DNA of 24,676 bases from TMED27 sp964350435 (GTDB taxonomy: Bacteria > Pseudomonadota > Alphaproteobacteria > Micavibrionales > Micavibrionaceae). This document shows, in pieces, positions 1 through 7,528 of this stretch. The first letter of the stretch is position 1. Every line of letters begins with the position of its first letter. The translations under genes and the position numbers were made by a program. Below the pieces are notes generated by a model. The model was given only the letters and a program-made list of their open reading frames with translations. It was not told where the DNA came from and ran no database searches. Location: the NCBI GenBank assembly GCA_964350435.1, contig CAYGJS010000031.1:1-24676 (forward strand), in the 5' to 3' direction.

Positions 1-580
1 GTTTGTAGGCTATGCGATTCCCTCATTCATGTTTGCGATTTTGCTGATTGTCCTGTTTGCGGGCGGGCGGTATTTCGATCTCTTCCCCTTGCGCGGGCTG
101 GTGTCGGATAACTGGGAGGATATGAATATCTTCCAGGCCGCGCTTGATTATATGTGGCACATGGCTTTGCCGATTGCGGCGATGGTCATTTCGGGGTTTG
201 CGTCCCTCACCTTGCTGACCAAGAACTCGTTTTTGGATGAAATCGGCAAGCAATATGTGCTGACCGCGCGCGCCAAGGGCCTTCAGGAGCGGCAAGTGCT
301 TTACGGGCATGTGTTCAGGAATGCGATGATTATTGTGATTGCAGGGTTTCCGGCGGCGTTTGTGCATATTTTCTTTACCGGCTCCTTGCTGATCGAGGTG
401 ATATTCTCCCTCGATGGCTTGGGCTTGCTGGGCTATGAAAGCGTGATTAACCGAGATTACCCTGTTGTGCTCGGGACGCTGTATATTTTTGCGCTGATAT
501 CCCTTGTGATGCATCTGGTGCGCGATATCGTGTATGTGATGGTTGATCCTAGAATAGATTTTGAAAGCAGGGCAGTGTGA
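1..580 (+). CDS. yejB: Peptide/microcin C ABC transporter permease YejB, 3' part
   Basis: This is the C-terminal part of an inner-membrane permease of the YejABEF family, which imports oligopeptides and microcin C; the 5' end lies outside the window. The frame is open from base 2. Several hydrophobic segments are visible, and the cytoplasmic EAA loop that docks on the ATPase is recognisable in 'LTARAKGLQERQVLYGHVFR', followed by N-A. The stretch FPLRGLVSDN before a transmembrane block is typical of YejB. The stop is TGA at 578-580. It is followed by yejE on the same strand, separated by a palindromic repeat at 623-700. The family assignment is from recognised sequence character; the transported substrate is inferred from the family. 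Confidence 0.88.
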   Translation, partial: FVGYAIPSFMFAILLIVLFAGGRYFDLFPLRGLVSDNWEDMNIFQAALDYMWHMALPIAAMVISGFASLTLLTKNSFLDEIGKQYVLTARAKGLQERQVLYGHVFRNAMIIVIAGFPAAFVHIFFTGSLLIEVIFSLDGLGLLGYESVINRDYPVVLGTLYIFALISLVMHLVRDIVYVMVDPRIDFESRAV

Positions 581-699
581 GCATTGATTTCAACACAGAG
601 TTGGCGAAGAGGTTAAAGAGCCGTCATTGCGAGCGTAGCGAAGCAATCCAGTTGCGTAAAAATGGATTGCCGCGTCGAGCCTTGCCCTCCTCGCAATGA
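577..699 (+). other. Small open frame from GTG overlapping the yejB stop, running through repeat A1
   Basis: A GTG at 577 overlaps the yejB stop codon and opens a 40-codon frame ending at TGA 697-699. It is in the same phase as yejE (715). The first 14 or so codons (SIDFNTELAKRLKS) precede the repeat and the rest is translated repeat. It could be a chance frame, a coupling peptide, or the remnant of an older yejE start cut off by repeat insertion. There is no independent evidence that it is translated. Confidence 0.2.
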
Positions 700-700
700 C
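623..700 (+). repeat. Palindromic repeat, family A, copy 1
   Basis: The outer arms GTCATTGCGAG (623-633) and CTCGCAATGAC (690-700) are exact inverted complements. Inside them, GCAATCCA pairs with TGGATTGC. The same arms and inner blocks recur at 6340, 9845 and 12264. This copy sits between yejB and yejE and ends 14 bases before the yejE start codon. Confidence 0.92.
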
Positions 701-714
701 CGGAAAGAATTGAA

Positions 715-1752
715 ATGAGCCTCTCCCCCATCACCAAACGCCGCCTGTCACAATTCCGCGCGAATAAGCGCGGGTTTTGGAGTCTGTGGATTTTTATTGC
801 GCTGCTTCTGGTGGGTTTATGCGCGGAGTTTATCGCCAATGACAAGCCGATCATCGTGCGCTATGATGGCGGCTTGTATTTCCCGACCTTCGTGAATTAC
901 CCCGAAACCACTTTTGGCGGGGACTTCGAAACGGAAACCGAGTATCGCGACCCGTTTGTCGCAGATCTGGTTGAGAGTAAGGGCTGGATGGTTTGGCCGC
1001 CTATTCGTTTTTCTTATGACACGATCAATTATGAATTGGCGCAGCCTGCGCCCTCCCCGCCTACGCTGACCAATATTATCGGCACGGATGACCAAGGGCG
1101 CGACGTTGCGGCGCGGGTGATTTACGGGTTTCGGCTTTCGGTGGTGTTTGGCCTTGTGCTGACGTTTATATCCTCCGTCATCGGCGTGGCGGCAGGCGCG
1201 CTTCAGGGGTATTACGGCGGCAGGCTCGATCTGGTGATGCAACGGGTGATTGAGGTTTGGGCGTCTATGCCCTCGCTTTATATCCTGATTATTTTTTCCT
1301 CGATCTTTATTCCGGGGTTTTGGACGTTGCTGCTGATCTTGCTTCTCTTCAGCTGGGTTTCTTTGGTAGACGTTGTGCGGGCGGAGTTTTTGCGGGCGCG
1401 GAATTTTGATTATGTGCGCGCGGCGCGGGCTTTGGGCGTTTCCAACCGCGTGATTATGTGGCGGCATGTTTTGCCGAACGCGATGGTGGCGATGATTACC
1501 TTTATGCCGTTCATTCTGACAGGGTCGATTACGGCGCTGACATCGCTCGACTTCCTCGGGCTTGGCTTGCCGCCGGGCTCGCCGTCATTGGGCGAATTGC
1601 TGGCGCAGGGGAAGAATAACCTGCAAGCGCCTTGGCTCGGGATTGCGGCGTTTTTATCGCTGGCCGTTATGCTGACCCTGCTTACATTTATAGGCGAAGC
1701 GGTGCGCGATGCCTTTGACCCACGGAAAACAACGCACAATAAATTGACATAA
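715..1752 (+). CDS. yejE: Peptide/microcin C ABC transporter permease YejE
   Basis: This is the second inner-membrane permease of the Yej-type oligopeptide/microcin C importer, 345 residues, the usual length. The N-terminal MSLSPITKRR is followed by FRANKRGFWSLW and a first membrane helix. A long periplasmic insert contains YPETTFGGDFETETEYRDPF, a stretch typical of YejE. The EAA loop is visible in 'VRAARALGVSNRVIMWRHVL', followed by PNA. The start at 715 is supported by this family-like N terminus and by GGAAAG at 702-707. Only a palindromic repeat separates it from yejB. The gene after it is not the ATPase yejF, so the rest of the transporter must lie upstream or elsewhere. Confidence 0.92.
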   Translation: MSLSPITKRRLSQFRANKRGFWSLWIFIALLLVGLCAEFIANDKPIIVRYDGGLYFPTFVNYPETTFGGDFETETEYRDPFVADLVESKGWMVWPPIRFSYDTINYELAQPAPSPPTLTNIIGTDDQGRDVAARVIYGFRLSVVFGLVLTFISSVIGVAAGALQGYYGGRLDLVMQRVIEVWASMPSLYILIIFSSIFIPGFWTLLLILLLFSWVSLVDVVRAEFLRARNFDYVRAARALGVSNRVIMWRHVLPNAMVAMITFMPFILTGSITALTSLDFLGLGLPPGSPSLGELLAQGKNNLQAPWLGIAAFLSLAVMLTLLTFIGEAVRDAFDPRKTTHNKLT

Positions 1753-1773
1753 ATTTTTCTTGGCAGGTAAAAA
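1744..1773 (+). promoter_or_regulatory. Possible sigma70-type promoter for the 257-residue gene
   Basis: TTGACA at 1744-1749 overlaps the end of yejE. It is followed after 18 bases by TAAAAA (1768-1773, 4 of 6 matches to TATAAT). The -35 match is perfect but the -10 is weak. It would drive the gene starting at 1821. Confidence 0.35.
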
Positions 1774-1780
1774 AAATAGG

Positions 1781-1814
1781 TTACGTAAACTCATAAATTA
1801 ATTATTATATGAGT
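1781..1814. promoter_or_regulatory. Two palindromes before the 257-residue gene, possible operator
   Basis: TTACGTAA (1781-1788) is a perfect 8-base palindrome. It is followed at once by the inverted pair ACTCATA (1789-1795) and TATGAGT (1808-1814) around an AT-only 12-base spacer. They lie between the possible -10 box and the start codon at 1821, where a repressor site or mRNA hairpin could act. Function is inferred from symmetry and position only. Confidence 0.35.
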
Positions 1815-1820
1815 TAAAAA

Positions 1821-2594
1821 ATGACACAGCGTAAGCCTCGTGGTGCGTATTTAGGGGAAAAACCAAAATATTTGCAGGAGATTGACAGTCTTAAGCCTCT
1901 GGCGGGGGATCCTGATGCATTGGCAGCAGGGATTAACAAGCTTAAGGGTTTGGAAAAATATCCCGCCTCTATGGTTACTGTAGAAGACGGTGTTCTGCAA
2001 ATTAAAAAAGGTGTTTTTTCGAGATATGCGGGTTTTTATAGTGCTTTGGTAAAAGAGCTTAATATTCCTCTGGCTATCTCAGAACGCACAAAACTGGGGC
2101 GTCCGTTGTTTTTCATTGTGCCGAGCGAGGGGACGCAGGGCATTCCCAGAGCAGGGCTTAAGGAAACTGTTAATCCCAAGCATCAAGCGCATTCATTAAC
2201 ACCTGCGGCGGCAGCGACAGCGCTCTCATCTCCTGGCTCGGAAAGCAGCGTTCAGGAAAATGTTCCTGTCTATATTGACAACTTGTTCCGAGAGGTTGCA
2301 CAAGGCAAAGGGAATATTAGGACTGAGTTTGTGCGCTCTGCCAAAGGCAATGAAGTTGCGGTTTCCACTGATCCTGAAGCTTTGAGTTCTCTTGAAGAAA
2401 TCGCGGTGATTATTAATATTAAAGTTACTGAAGCAAACGTGAACGTATTCTCGAAGGCGGTGAAAACCTCGCTGCAGCGGGTTCTTCAGAACCTCGGCCC
2501 GACAATCGTACGTTTTGATGGTCATCATGAAGTCGTCGTTGCCGCGCCGCACCACATGCCCAATTATAACCACTATGAGGGTCTTGATTTTTAA
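1821..2594 (+). CDS. Unrecognised protein of 257 residues
   Basis: I do not recognise this protein. It starts MTQRKPRGAYLGEKPKY, with no signal peptide and no membrane segment. Residues 1-105 look like one compact domain (mixed charge, with GVFSRYAGFYSALVKELNIP and GRPLFFIVP). A linker rich in Ala, Ser and Pro covers about 120-150. A second domain follows (about 150-245), rich in beta-prone and Val/Ile residues such as EEIAVIINIKVTEANVNVF. The C terminus is rich in His, Asn and Tyr (PHHMPNYNHYEGLDF). The ribosome-binding site is poor, only purine-rich GAGTTAAAAA before ATG 1821. The preceding AT-rich region has its own promoter-like and palindromic sequences, so it is probably transcribed separately from yej. 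Confidence 0.75.
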   Translation: MTQRKPRGAYLGEKPKYLQEIDSLKPLAGDPDALAAGINKLKGLEKYPASMVTVEDGVLQIKKGVFSRYAGFYSALVKELNIPLAISERTKLGRPLFFIVPSEGTQGIPRAGLKETVNPKHQAHSLTPAAAATALSSPGSESSVQENVPVYIDNLFREVAQGKGNIRTEFVRSAKGNEVAVSTDPEALSSLEEIAVIINIKVTEANVNVFSKAVKTSLQRVLQNLGPTIVRFDGHHEVVVAAPHHMPNYNHYEGLDF

Positions 2595-2651
2595 GCATCT
2601 TTCTTCATAACCCTGGTTGTGATTATCCCGAATTTCTCATAGATTTGGGGT

Positions 2652-3846
2652 ATGAATATTCGAAACTCCATCCAAGCCCTTAAAGACGAGATCACAGCTT
2701 ATCGCCGCAGCATGCATGAGCATCCGCAAACCGCGTATGAGGAGGAATTTGCCTCTGATCTGGTGGCGGAGAAGCTGTCGGAATGGGGCATTGAGCATGA
2801 GCGCGGAATTGCCGTAACCGGCATTGTCGCAACCATTAAGGGCAAGCAAGCAGGCGGCAAGACGATTGCATTGCGTGCAGATATGGACGCGCTCGATATT
2901 TTAGAGGCCAATAACAAGCCATGGGTATCAAAGATTTCGGGCAAGATGCATGGCTGCGGGCATGACGGACATACGGCGATGCTGCTGGGGGCTGCGAAAT
3001 ACTTAAACGAGAACCGTAATTTTGCGGGAACGGTGCGGCTTATTTTTCAGCCCGCCGAGGAATTTCAAGGGGGCGCATACCGAATGATTGAGGAAGGCGT
3101 GCTGGAGCGTTTTAACATTGATGAAGTTTACGGGCTGCATAACTGGCCGCATTTGCCCAAGGGCACGGTTGCGACGCGGGTCGGCCCCTTGATGGCGGGG
3201 GCCGAGCGCTTTGACATTTTCATTGAGGGACATGGCGGACATGCCGCCGCGCCGCATCGCTGTAAAGACCCTATTATTGTCGGGACAGCGATTGTGACCG
3301 CGTTGCAAACTTTGGTGAGCCGCACTGCCGACCCTTTGGATTCTGTTGTGATTTCAGTGACGAATTTCAAAGCAGGCACGGGCGCGTTTAACGTGATTCC
3401 CGAAACTGCCGAGATTTCGGGAACATTGCGTACATTCTTGCCGCAAACGCGAGATTTGATGATGACCCGCATTCGGGAAATGAGCGCAGATATTGCCAAG
3501 ACCTATAATGTGCGAGCTTCGTGCGAGTTTATGGATGGCGGCTATATTCCGACCGTGAATTCGGCGGAGCAGACCATGATGTGTGCGGCGGTGGCGCGGG
3601 CAGCCTTCGGAGACGAAAATGTGGATGCCAATGCTAACCCTAAGCATGGGCGCGGAGGATTTCGGCGCGATGCTGCAGCAGCGCCCCGGATGCTATATCT
3701 GGATGGGGCAAGGCGAGGACGACGTCAAATCCACACATAATCAAGGGCTGCATACCCCGCAATATGATTTTAATGACGAAATCATCCCCATCGGCATCGA
3801 ATATTGGGTGCGCGTGGTTGAGGCTGCGCTGCCGAAAACATTATAA
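2652..3846 (+). pseudogene. M20-family amidohydrolase (hippurate hydrolase / aminoacylase-like), frameshifted near 3641
   Basis: This gene encodes a zinc-dependent M20 amidohydrolase, a family that removes acyl groups from N-acyl amino acids. Metal and catalytic motifs are visible: MHGCGHDGHTA (Cys102, His104), QPAEEFQGG (Glu136-Glu137), GLHNWPH (His163) and GHGGHAAAPH. The first frame is good to codon 330 and then turns to nonsense, stopping at 3740. The frame one base later continues exactly the family C terminus: SMGAEDFGAM, PGCYIWMG, then a LH-containing stretch and YDFNDE to TAA 3844-3846. Removing one base near 3641 would restore ANPSMGAEDF and give about 397 residues, the usual length. 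The shift cuts off the C-terminal metal-ligand region. It may be real decay or a sequence error. The substrate cannot be told; an ArgE-like role is speculative. Confidence 0.85.
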
Positions 3847-3874
3847 CCCCCCTGATATTTCGATCCTGCATTTT

Positions 3875-4968
3875 CTAAGCAGCCGCGTTGAGCACTTGAG
3901 GTTTTTGTTTCCGTTTGTTGTTTTTGATGGAACTCTCGATGATTTTTTGTACGAGCTCTTTATAGCCTATGCCCTTGCTTTCAAAAATTTTTGGGAACAC
4001 GCTATGGGCGCTGAAGCCTGGAATGGTGTTAATTTCATTCATATAGATATGATTGGTGTCGTTTTCGATGAAAAAATCAATCCTTGCCCAATCTGTACAT
4101 CCAACCAGATTGTAAATTTCCAACGCTTGGCGCTGGATTTCGGCGGCGATTTCGGGGGGATGTCTGCGGGTGCTTGGCAGAAGGTGTTTTCACTGTATTT
4201 GGCTTTGTATTCATAGACGTCATCAACTTCGGCATTTGATTTTCCCAGATGCGATAATTCGATATCTTCACCGTTGCCGATCACCCCCACGACGATTTCT
4301 TCATGAGGAATGAATTTTTCAACCAGAACGGCATTGGTAAATTGGGCGGCCTTTTCCAAGCCCGCTTTGAGCTCTTCTAAATTATGAGCGATTGATACGC
4401 CGATGCCAGATCCGCTGTCATTGGGTTTCACCGCGAATTTATCTGCGCCGGTGTTTTCGCAGAGTTCTTCGAAAAATCGCCTGTCTATCGTCGCATTCCT
4501 AATATCGACTATTTGCCCGGGGGATACTTTGATGCCGTGCCCTTCGAGCAGGGTTTTCAGATAGGCTTTGTCAAAACACACCGCCGATGAGAGAGTTTCA
4601 CAGCCAATAATCGGCTTACCCAGGGTCTCAAAGAACCCTTGCAGCTTTCCATCTTCTCCGATCGCACCATGAGTTAAAGGCAAGATATAATCACACTCAG
4701 CAAAATAATCATGGGGAGGGATCTCCTCGATATCTTTTTGGGGCACGTCCCCTTCCGCTTCGATGAACAGCATCTCCGGATCGGCGCGGGAGATCAGGAA
4801 TTTAAGCGCGCCATCGCCGCAAACCCAATTTCCTTCTTTATCAATACCGATGCGCCGCGCCCTATAATCCGGCAATTGTTCAATCGCGTTCAAAACGGCT
4901 TGGGCGCTCGCTAGCGATACCTCGTGTTCGTCGCTTTCTCCGCCGAATACGACGCCGATACTGGTCAT
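3875..4968 (-). pseudogene. ddl: D-alanine--D-alanine ligase, frameshifted in a six-base homopolymer
   Basis: This gene encodes the ATP-grasp ligase that makes D-Ala-D-Ala for peptidoglycan in the cytoplasm. Family marks are the N-terminal GVVFGGESDEHEVSLASA (the Glu15-equivalent is Glu14), DSGSGIGVS for the substrate serine, and the omega-loop VYEYKAKY, whose Lys-Tyr pair fits D-Ala rather than D-lactate specificity. The reading frame breaks at the run of six G on the plus strand (4154-4159). One more base would restore DIPPEIAAEIQRQALEIY and join it to the C-terminal part, which holds the catalytic Arg (WARIDFF) and the Mg ligands in NEINTIPGFS. The restored length would be about 364 residues. 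Because the enzyme is essential and the break is in a homopolymer, sequence error is quite likely. It is convergent with the M20 gene. Confidence 0.88.
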
Positions 4969-5011
4969 TATTTAATCCTCTTTACCTGCTTAATTCTCAT
5001 AACTACGCCAA

Positions 5012-5039
5012 GGTATAACATAGTCAGGCCTTTTTTCAA
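5012..5039 (-). promoter_or_regulatory. Possible ddl promoter
   Basis: On the minus strand TTGAAA (5039-5034) is followed, after 16 bases, by TATACC (5017-5012). This lies about 44-70 bases upstream of the ddl start codon. A purine-rich AGAGGAT lies just before the ATG. Moderate match only. Confidence 0.35.
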
Positions 5040-5059
5040 AATCCGGGTCTTTTTCGGGA

Positions 5060-5089
5060 TTGACAAAAGTATGTAAATAGTGATGCTAT
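5060..5089 (+). promoter_or_regulatory. Possible promoter for the arginine cluster
   Basis: TTGACA at 5060-5065 is followed after 18 bases by TGCTAT (5084-5089), which is only 3 of 6 matches to TATAAT. It points toward the P-loop gene at 5271 and would leave a leader of about 175 bases. The -35 is perfect but the -10 is poor, so this is tentative. Confidence 0.3.
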
Positions 5090-5095
5090 GCCTTT

Positions 5096-5140
5096 ATGAC
5101 CAAGAACGTAAACGCCATTGCCCCTCGATGCCCTCGCTAA
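5096..5140 (+). promoter_or_regulatory. Possible leader peptide with overlapping hairpin
   Basis: ATG 5096 opens a 14-codon frame, MTKNVNAIAPRCPR, ending at TAA 5138-5140, with two Arg codons near its end. An imperfect hairpin overlaps the stop: ATGCCC-TC-GCT (5128-5138) with AGCGGGCAT (5154-5162). The placement before an arginine cluster resembles a transcription attenuator. However, two Arg codons are few, there is no clear ribosome-binding site, and no competing terminator was found. Confidence 0.2.
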
Positions 5141-5270
5141 ATCCATCCGATTAAGCGGGCATTTCTTGTTGCCATTTATACATCCTTCAAAAATTGTTTT
5201 GCTTAATTGGACTCTTGAATGAGAGGCCAAAGAATTGCATTGTGTTAACTCACTATTAGAAGCGGAAAAT

Positions 5271-6326
5271 ATGACAAAAATACATATCGATAAAATCTCA
5301 TCCGTGACTAAAAATCTGGATTTGAAACATGAAGAAAAACTCACCGATGAGCTGTCTTGCGATATGGGCACGGTTCTGGCTGTGCAGGTTCTGGAAGACA
5401 AGAATATCTACAACGAGCTGGAGCTGCCTTCGGGGCGGATGAGCAAGATCAAAAAGGGTGATATTCTGGCGGTGGCTCTGGGCAACCGGATGGCGCTTCA
5501 AGGGTTTGTCGGACATTTGCCAAAGAGTTTGGCGGTGGATGACATTATCCATTTGCTGAATTTCGGCGGCGTTGCGGGGGTTTGTACGTCTGCGAACCTG
5601 AAAGAAGTCGGTGAACCGCTTCGGATCAGGGTTTTGGGCGGCATTGCGCGTAAGGGCAAGCTGCTCAATATCGCTCAGGCCTCGAAATTTAAGCCTTTGC
5701 AGAACATGAAAAGTGATGTGCCGCTGATTATCACGACGGGAACGTCCATGGATAGCGGTAAAACGACTGTGGCGGTCGAGATCACCAAGACTTTGACGCG
5801 GATGGGCATGAAGCTTGCGGGCGCGAAGCTGACGGGTGTGGGCGCGCAGCGTGATACCTTTAAGATGCATGATTACGGCGTGTATGAGGCCGTATCGTTT
5901 GTGGATTGCGGCGTCACGTCAACGGCGAATATGCCGCCGGAGCAGATGATGGGCGTGGCCAAGGGTGCGATTGATTATCTGTCGATGTCAAATCCCGATG
6001 CGATCATGATCGAATTCGGCGATGGGCTGATGGGGAAATACGGCGTGAATGCTATTTTGCAAGACTCGCAGATCCAGAAAAACGTGCGTTTTCATATCGG
6101 CTGCGCGCGCGATCCTGTCGGAGCAATCGGTCTGGCGCAAGGCTGCGCGGAGATCGGCTTGCCGCTGGATATGATCAGCGGCCCTGTGACGGATAACCAA
6201 GTCGGTCAGGATATTTTGAGAGAACAACTCGGCGTCATGACCTATAACGCTTTTAATCCGAACAATGAGTGGCTCAACCTGATTATTGCGCGGTGGGCGG
6301 TGGAGTACCAAAAGAATGCCGCATAA
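5271..6326 (+). CDS. P-loop NTPase-fold protein of unknown function, first gene of the arginine cluster (DUF1611/DgcN-like?)
   Basis: A 351-residue cytoplasmic protein. Residues 28-140 form a beta-rich N-terminal domain (GTVLAVQVLEDKNIYNELEL, then SGRM and VALGNRMALQGFVG). From about 150 there is a P-loop domain with the Walker A motif GTSMDSGKTT (157-166), then AKLTGVGAQRD and an acidic strand IMIEFGDGLMG. This layout resembles the dethiobiotin synthetase/MobB/DUF1611 group. One DUF1611 member, DgcN, is reported to N-acetylate D-glutamate; the match here is distant and from memory. ATG 5271 is preferred over an upstream in-frame TTG at 5235 because it follows AGCGGAAAAT. It is the first gene of the arg block, and the missing first step (N-acetylglutamate synthesis) makes it a candidate for that role. 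That is inference only. Confidence 0.75.
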   Translation: MTKIHIDKISSVTKNLDLKHEEKLTDELSCDMGTVLAVQVLEDKNIYNELELPSGRMSKIKKGDILAVALGNRMALQGFVGHLPKSLAVDDIIHLLNFGGVAGVCTSANLKEVGEPLRIRVLGGIARKGKLLNIAQASKFKPLQNMKSDVPLIITTGTSMDSGKTTVAVEITKTLTRMGMKLAGAKLTGVGAQRDTFKMHDYGVYEAVSFVDCGVTSTANMPPEQMMGVAKGAIDYLSMSNPDAIMIEFGDGLMGKYGVNAILQDSQIQKNVRFHIGCARDPVGAIGLAQGCAEIGLPLDMISGPVTDNQVGQDILREQLGVMTYNAFNPNNEWLNLIIARWAVEYQKNAA

Positions 6327-6339
6327 TATTTATGATATC

Positions 6340-6413
6340 GTCATTGCGAGCAAAGCGACGCAATCCAGAGTTTTATGGATTGCCGCGTCGGGCGATGCCC
6401 TCCTCGCAATGAC
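6340..6413 (+). repeat. Palindromic repeat, family A, copy 2
   Basis: Arms GTCATTGCGAG (6340-6350) and CTCGCAATGAC (6403-6413), with inner GCAATCCA / TGGATTGC. It fills most of the gap between the P-loop gene and argC and ends 12 bases before the argC start codon. The Shine-Dalgarno AGGAG (6414-6418) follows its last base. Confidence 0.93.
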
Positions 6414-6425
6414 AGGAGAGGCGGA

Positions 6426-7418
6426 ATGATTAAGGCATCCATCATCGGGATTACCGGTTATACGGGGCTTGAGGTTTTGCGGGTTTTGCTCGCGCATCCG
6501 ATGGTCGAGATTGAACACCTGACTTCGCGCACCCATGAGGACACGCCGATTGGCGATGTCTATCCGCATCTGTCGCATCTGGATTTGCAGGTCACAAGCA
6601 CGCCGCATGCGCAAGTGGCAAAAGACAGCGATGTTGTGTTCCTGTGCCTGCCTCACAAAACCGCGCAAGACGTGGTGGCGGATTTGCATGGCAAGGTGAA
6701 GGTGATTGATCTGTCTGCGGATTACCGCCTTGATGACGCCGCGGTTTACGAGAAATATTACGAGGCGCATAAGCACCCTGCCCTGCTCTCGCAGGTGGTT
6801 TACGGGGCGCCGGAATTTCATCGGGATATGATAACGGGTGCGGGCAGCGTGGCAAACCCCGGATGCTTTGCTTTGCTGGCGCAGCTGATGCTCTATCCGT
6901 TTGCGGGATTGATTGAATCTGCCGATATTATGGCGATTACGGGCTCCAGCGGGTCGGGAAAATCAGCGAGTGAAGGCACCCACCACCCTGTTCGCTCCCA
7001 TAACATGAAGAGTTATAATATCAACGCGCATCGGCATATCCCCGAGATTACGCGCACGGCGAAGATCACCGAAGGGCAGCTCAATTTCGTGCCGACTTCG
7101 GGGCCGTTTGTGCGGGGTATTTTTGCCACCGCGTTCGTGAAATTGAAAACGCCTGTGGAGCCGATGGATCTGGCCGAGCAAGCCTATGGCGAGGAGCCGT
7201 TTATTCGGCTTACGGACAGCGTCGCGCTGGCCAATATTGTGGGTTCAAACTTTGTTGACCTGTCCTTCGCGCGCGGGGCGGACGGGCGCATCATTGTGCA
7301 AGGCGCGCTGGATAATCTGGTAAAAGGCGCGGCAGGCTGCGCGGTGCAGAATATGAATCTGATGTTTGAATTCGACGAAACGGAGGGGCTGATGAATTTG
7401 GCTCCGCTTTACCCTTAA
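6426..7418 (+). CDS. argC: N-acetyl-gamma-glutamyl-phosphate reductase
   Basis: This is the NADPH-dependent reductase of arginine synthesis; it turns N-acetylglutamyl phosphate into the semialdehyde. It is 330 residues long, slightly short of the usual 340 or so. The Rossmann motif GITGYTGLE is at 8-16. The catalytic Cys147 is in VANPGCF, and the catalytic His lies in HRHIPEI (about 202-208). The loop SGSSGSGKSASEGTHHPVRS is less like the common ArgC loop and recalls LysY/ArgY proteins that act on carrier-bound substrates, but no LysW-like carrier gene is in the window. The start at 6426 follows AGGAG with good spacing. An in-frame ATG at 6375 inside the repeat would add 17 residues of repeat-encoded sequence and is unlikely. 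Confidence 0.93.
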   Translation: MIKASIIGITGYTGLEVLRVLLAHPMVEIEHLTSRTHEDTPIGDVYPHLSHLDLQVTSTPHAQVAKDSDVVFLCLPHKTAQDVVADLHGKVKVIDLSADYRLDDAAVYEKYYEAHKHPALLSQVVYGAPEFHRDMITGAGSVANPGCFALLAQLMLYPFAGLIESADIMAITGSSGSGKSASEGTHHPVRSHNMKSYNINAHRHIPEITRTAKITEGQLNFVPTSGPFVRGIFATAFVKLKTPVEPMDLAEQAYGEEPFIRLTDSVALANIVGSNFVDLSFARGADGRIIVQGALDNLVKGAAGCAVQNMNLMFEFDETEGLMNLAPLYP

Positions 7419-7425
7419 AGAAAAG

Positions 7426-7506
7426 AACCACAGATGGACGCAGATAGACGCAGATAACTTCCCTTCAACAGATTTGATCTGTGTGCATCTGTGTTAATCT
7501 GCGGTT
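7426..7506 (+). repeat. Palindromic repeat, family C, full copy
   Basis: Left arm AACCACAGAT (7426-7435) and right arm ATCTGCGGTT (7497-7506) are complements with one mismatch. The pairing continues inward through CGCAGAT-type units spaced by three bases, giving arms of about 30 bases around a short loop. It fills the argC-argB gap and ends about 22 bases before the argB start. A half copy lies at 10897. Confidence 0.9.
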
Positions 7507-7528
7507 AAAAATTTGAAAAGAAAAGATT

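Larger units (their letters stand above)
4969..5270. other. 302-base divergent intergenic region between ddl and the P-loop gene
   Basis: This gap holds outward-facing promoter-like sequences for both neighbours, a 14-codon open frame (5096-5140) and a hairpin (5128-5162). No RNA family or repeat shared with the rest of the window was recognised. Confidence 0.6.

Noticed and set aside
2652..3846. Calling the M20 enzyme argE
   Set aside because: The motifs are of the hippurate hydrolase/aminoacylase branch, it is not within the arg block, and it is frameshifted; context alone is too weak.
6375..6425. Longer N terminus for argC beginning in the repeat
   Set aside because: The added 17 residues come from repeat A2; AGGAG at 6414-6418 fits ATG 6426.
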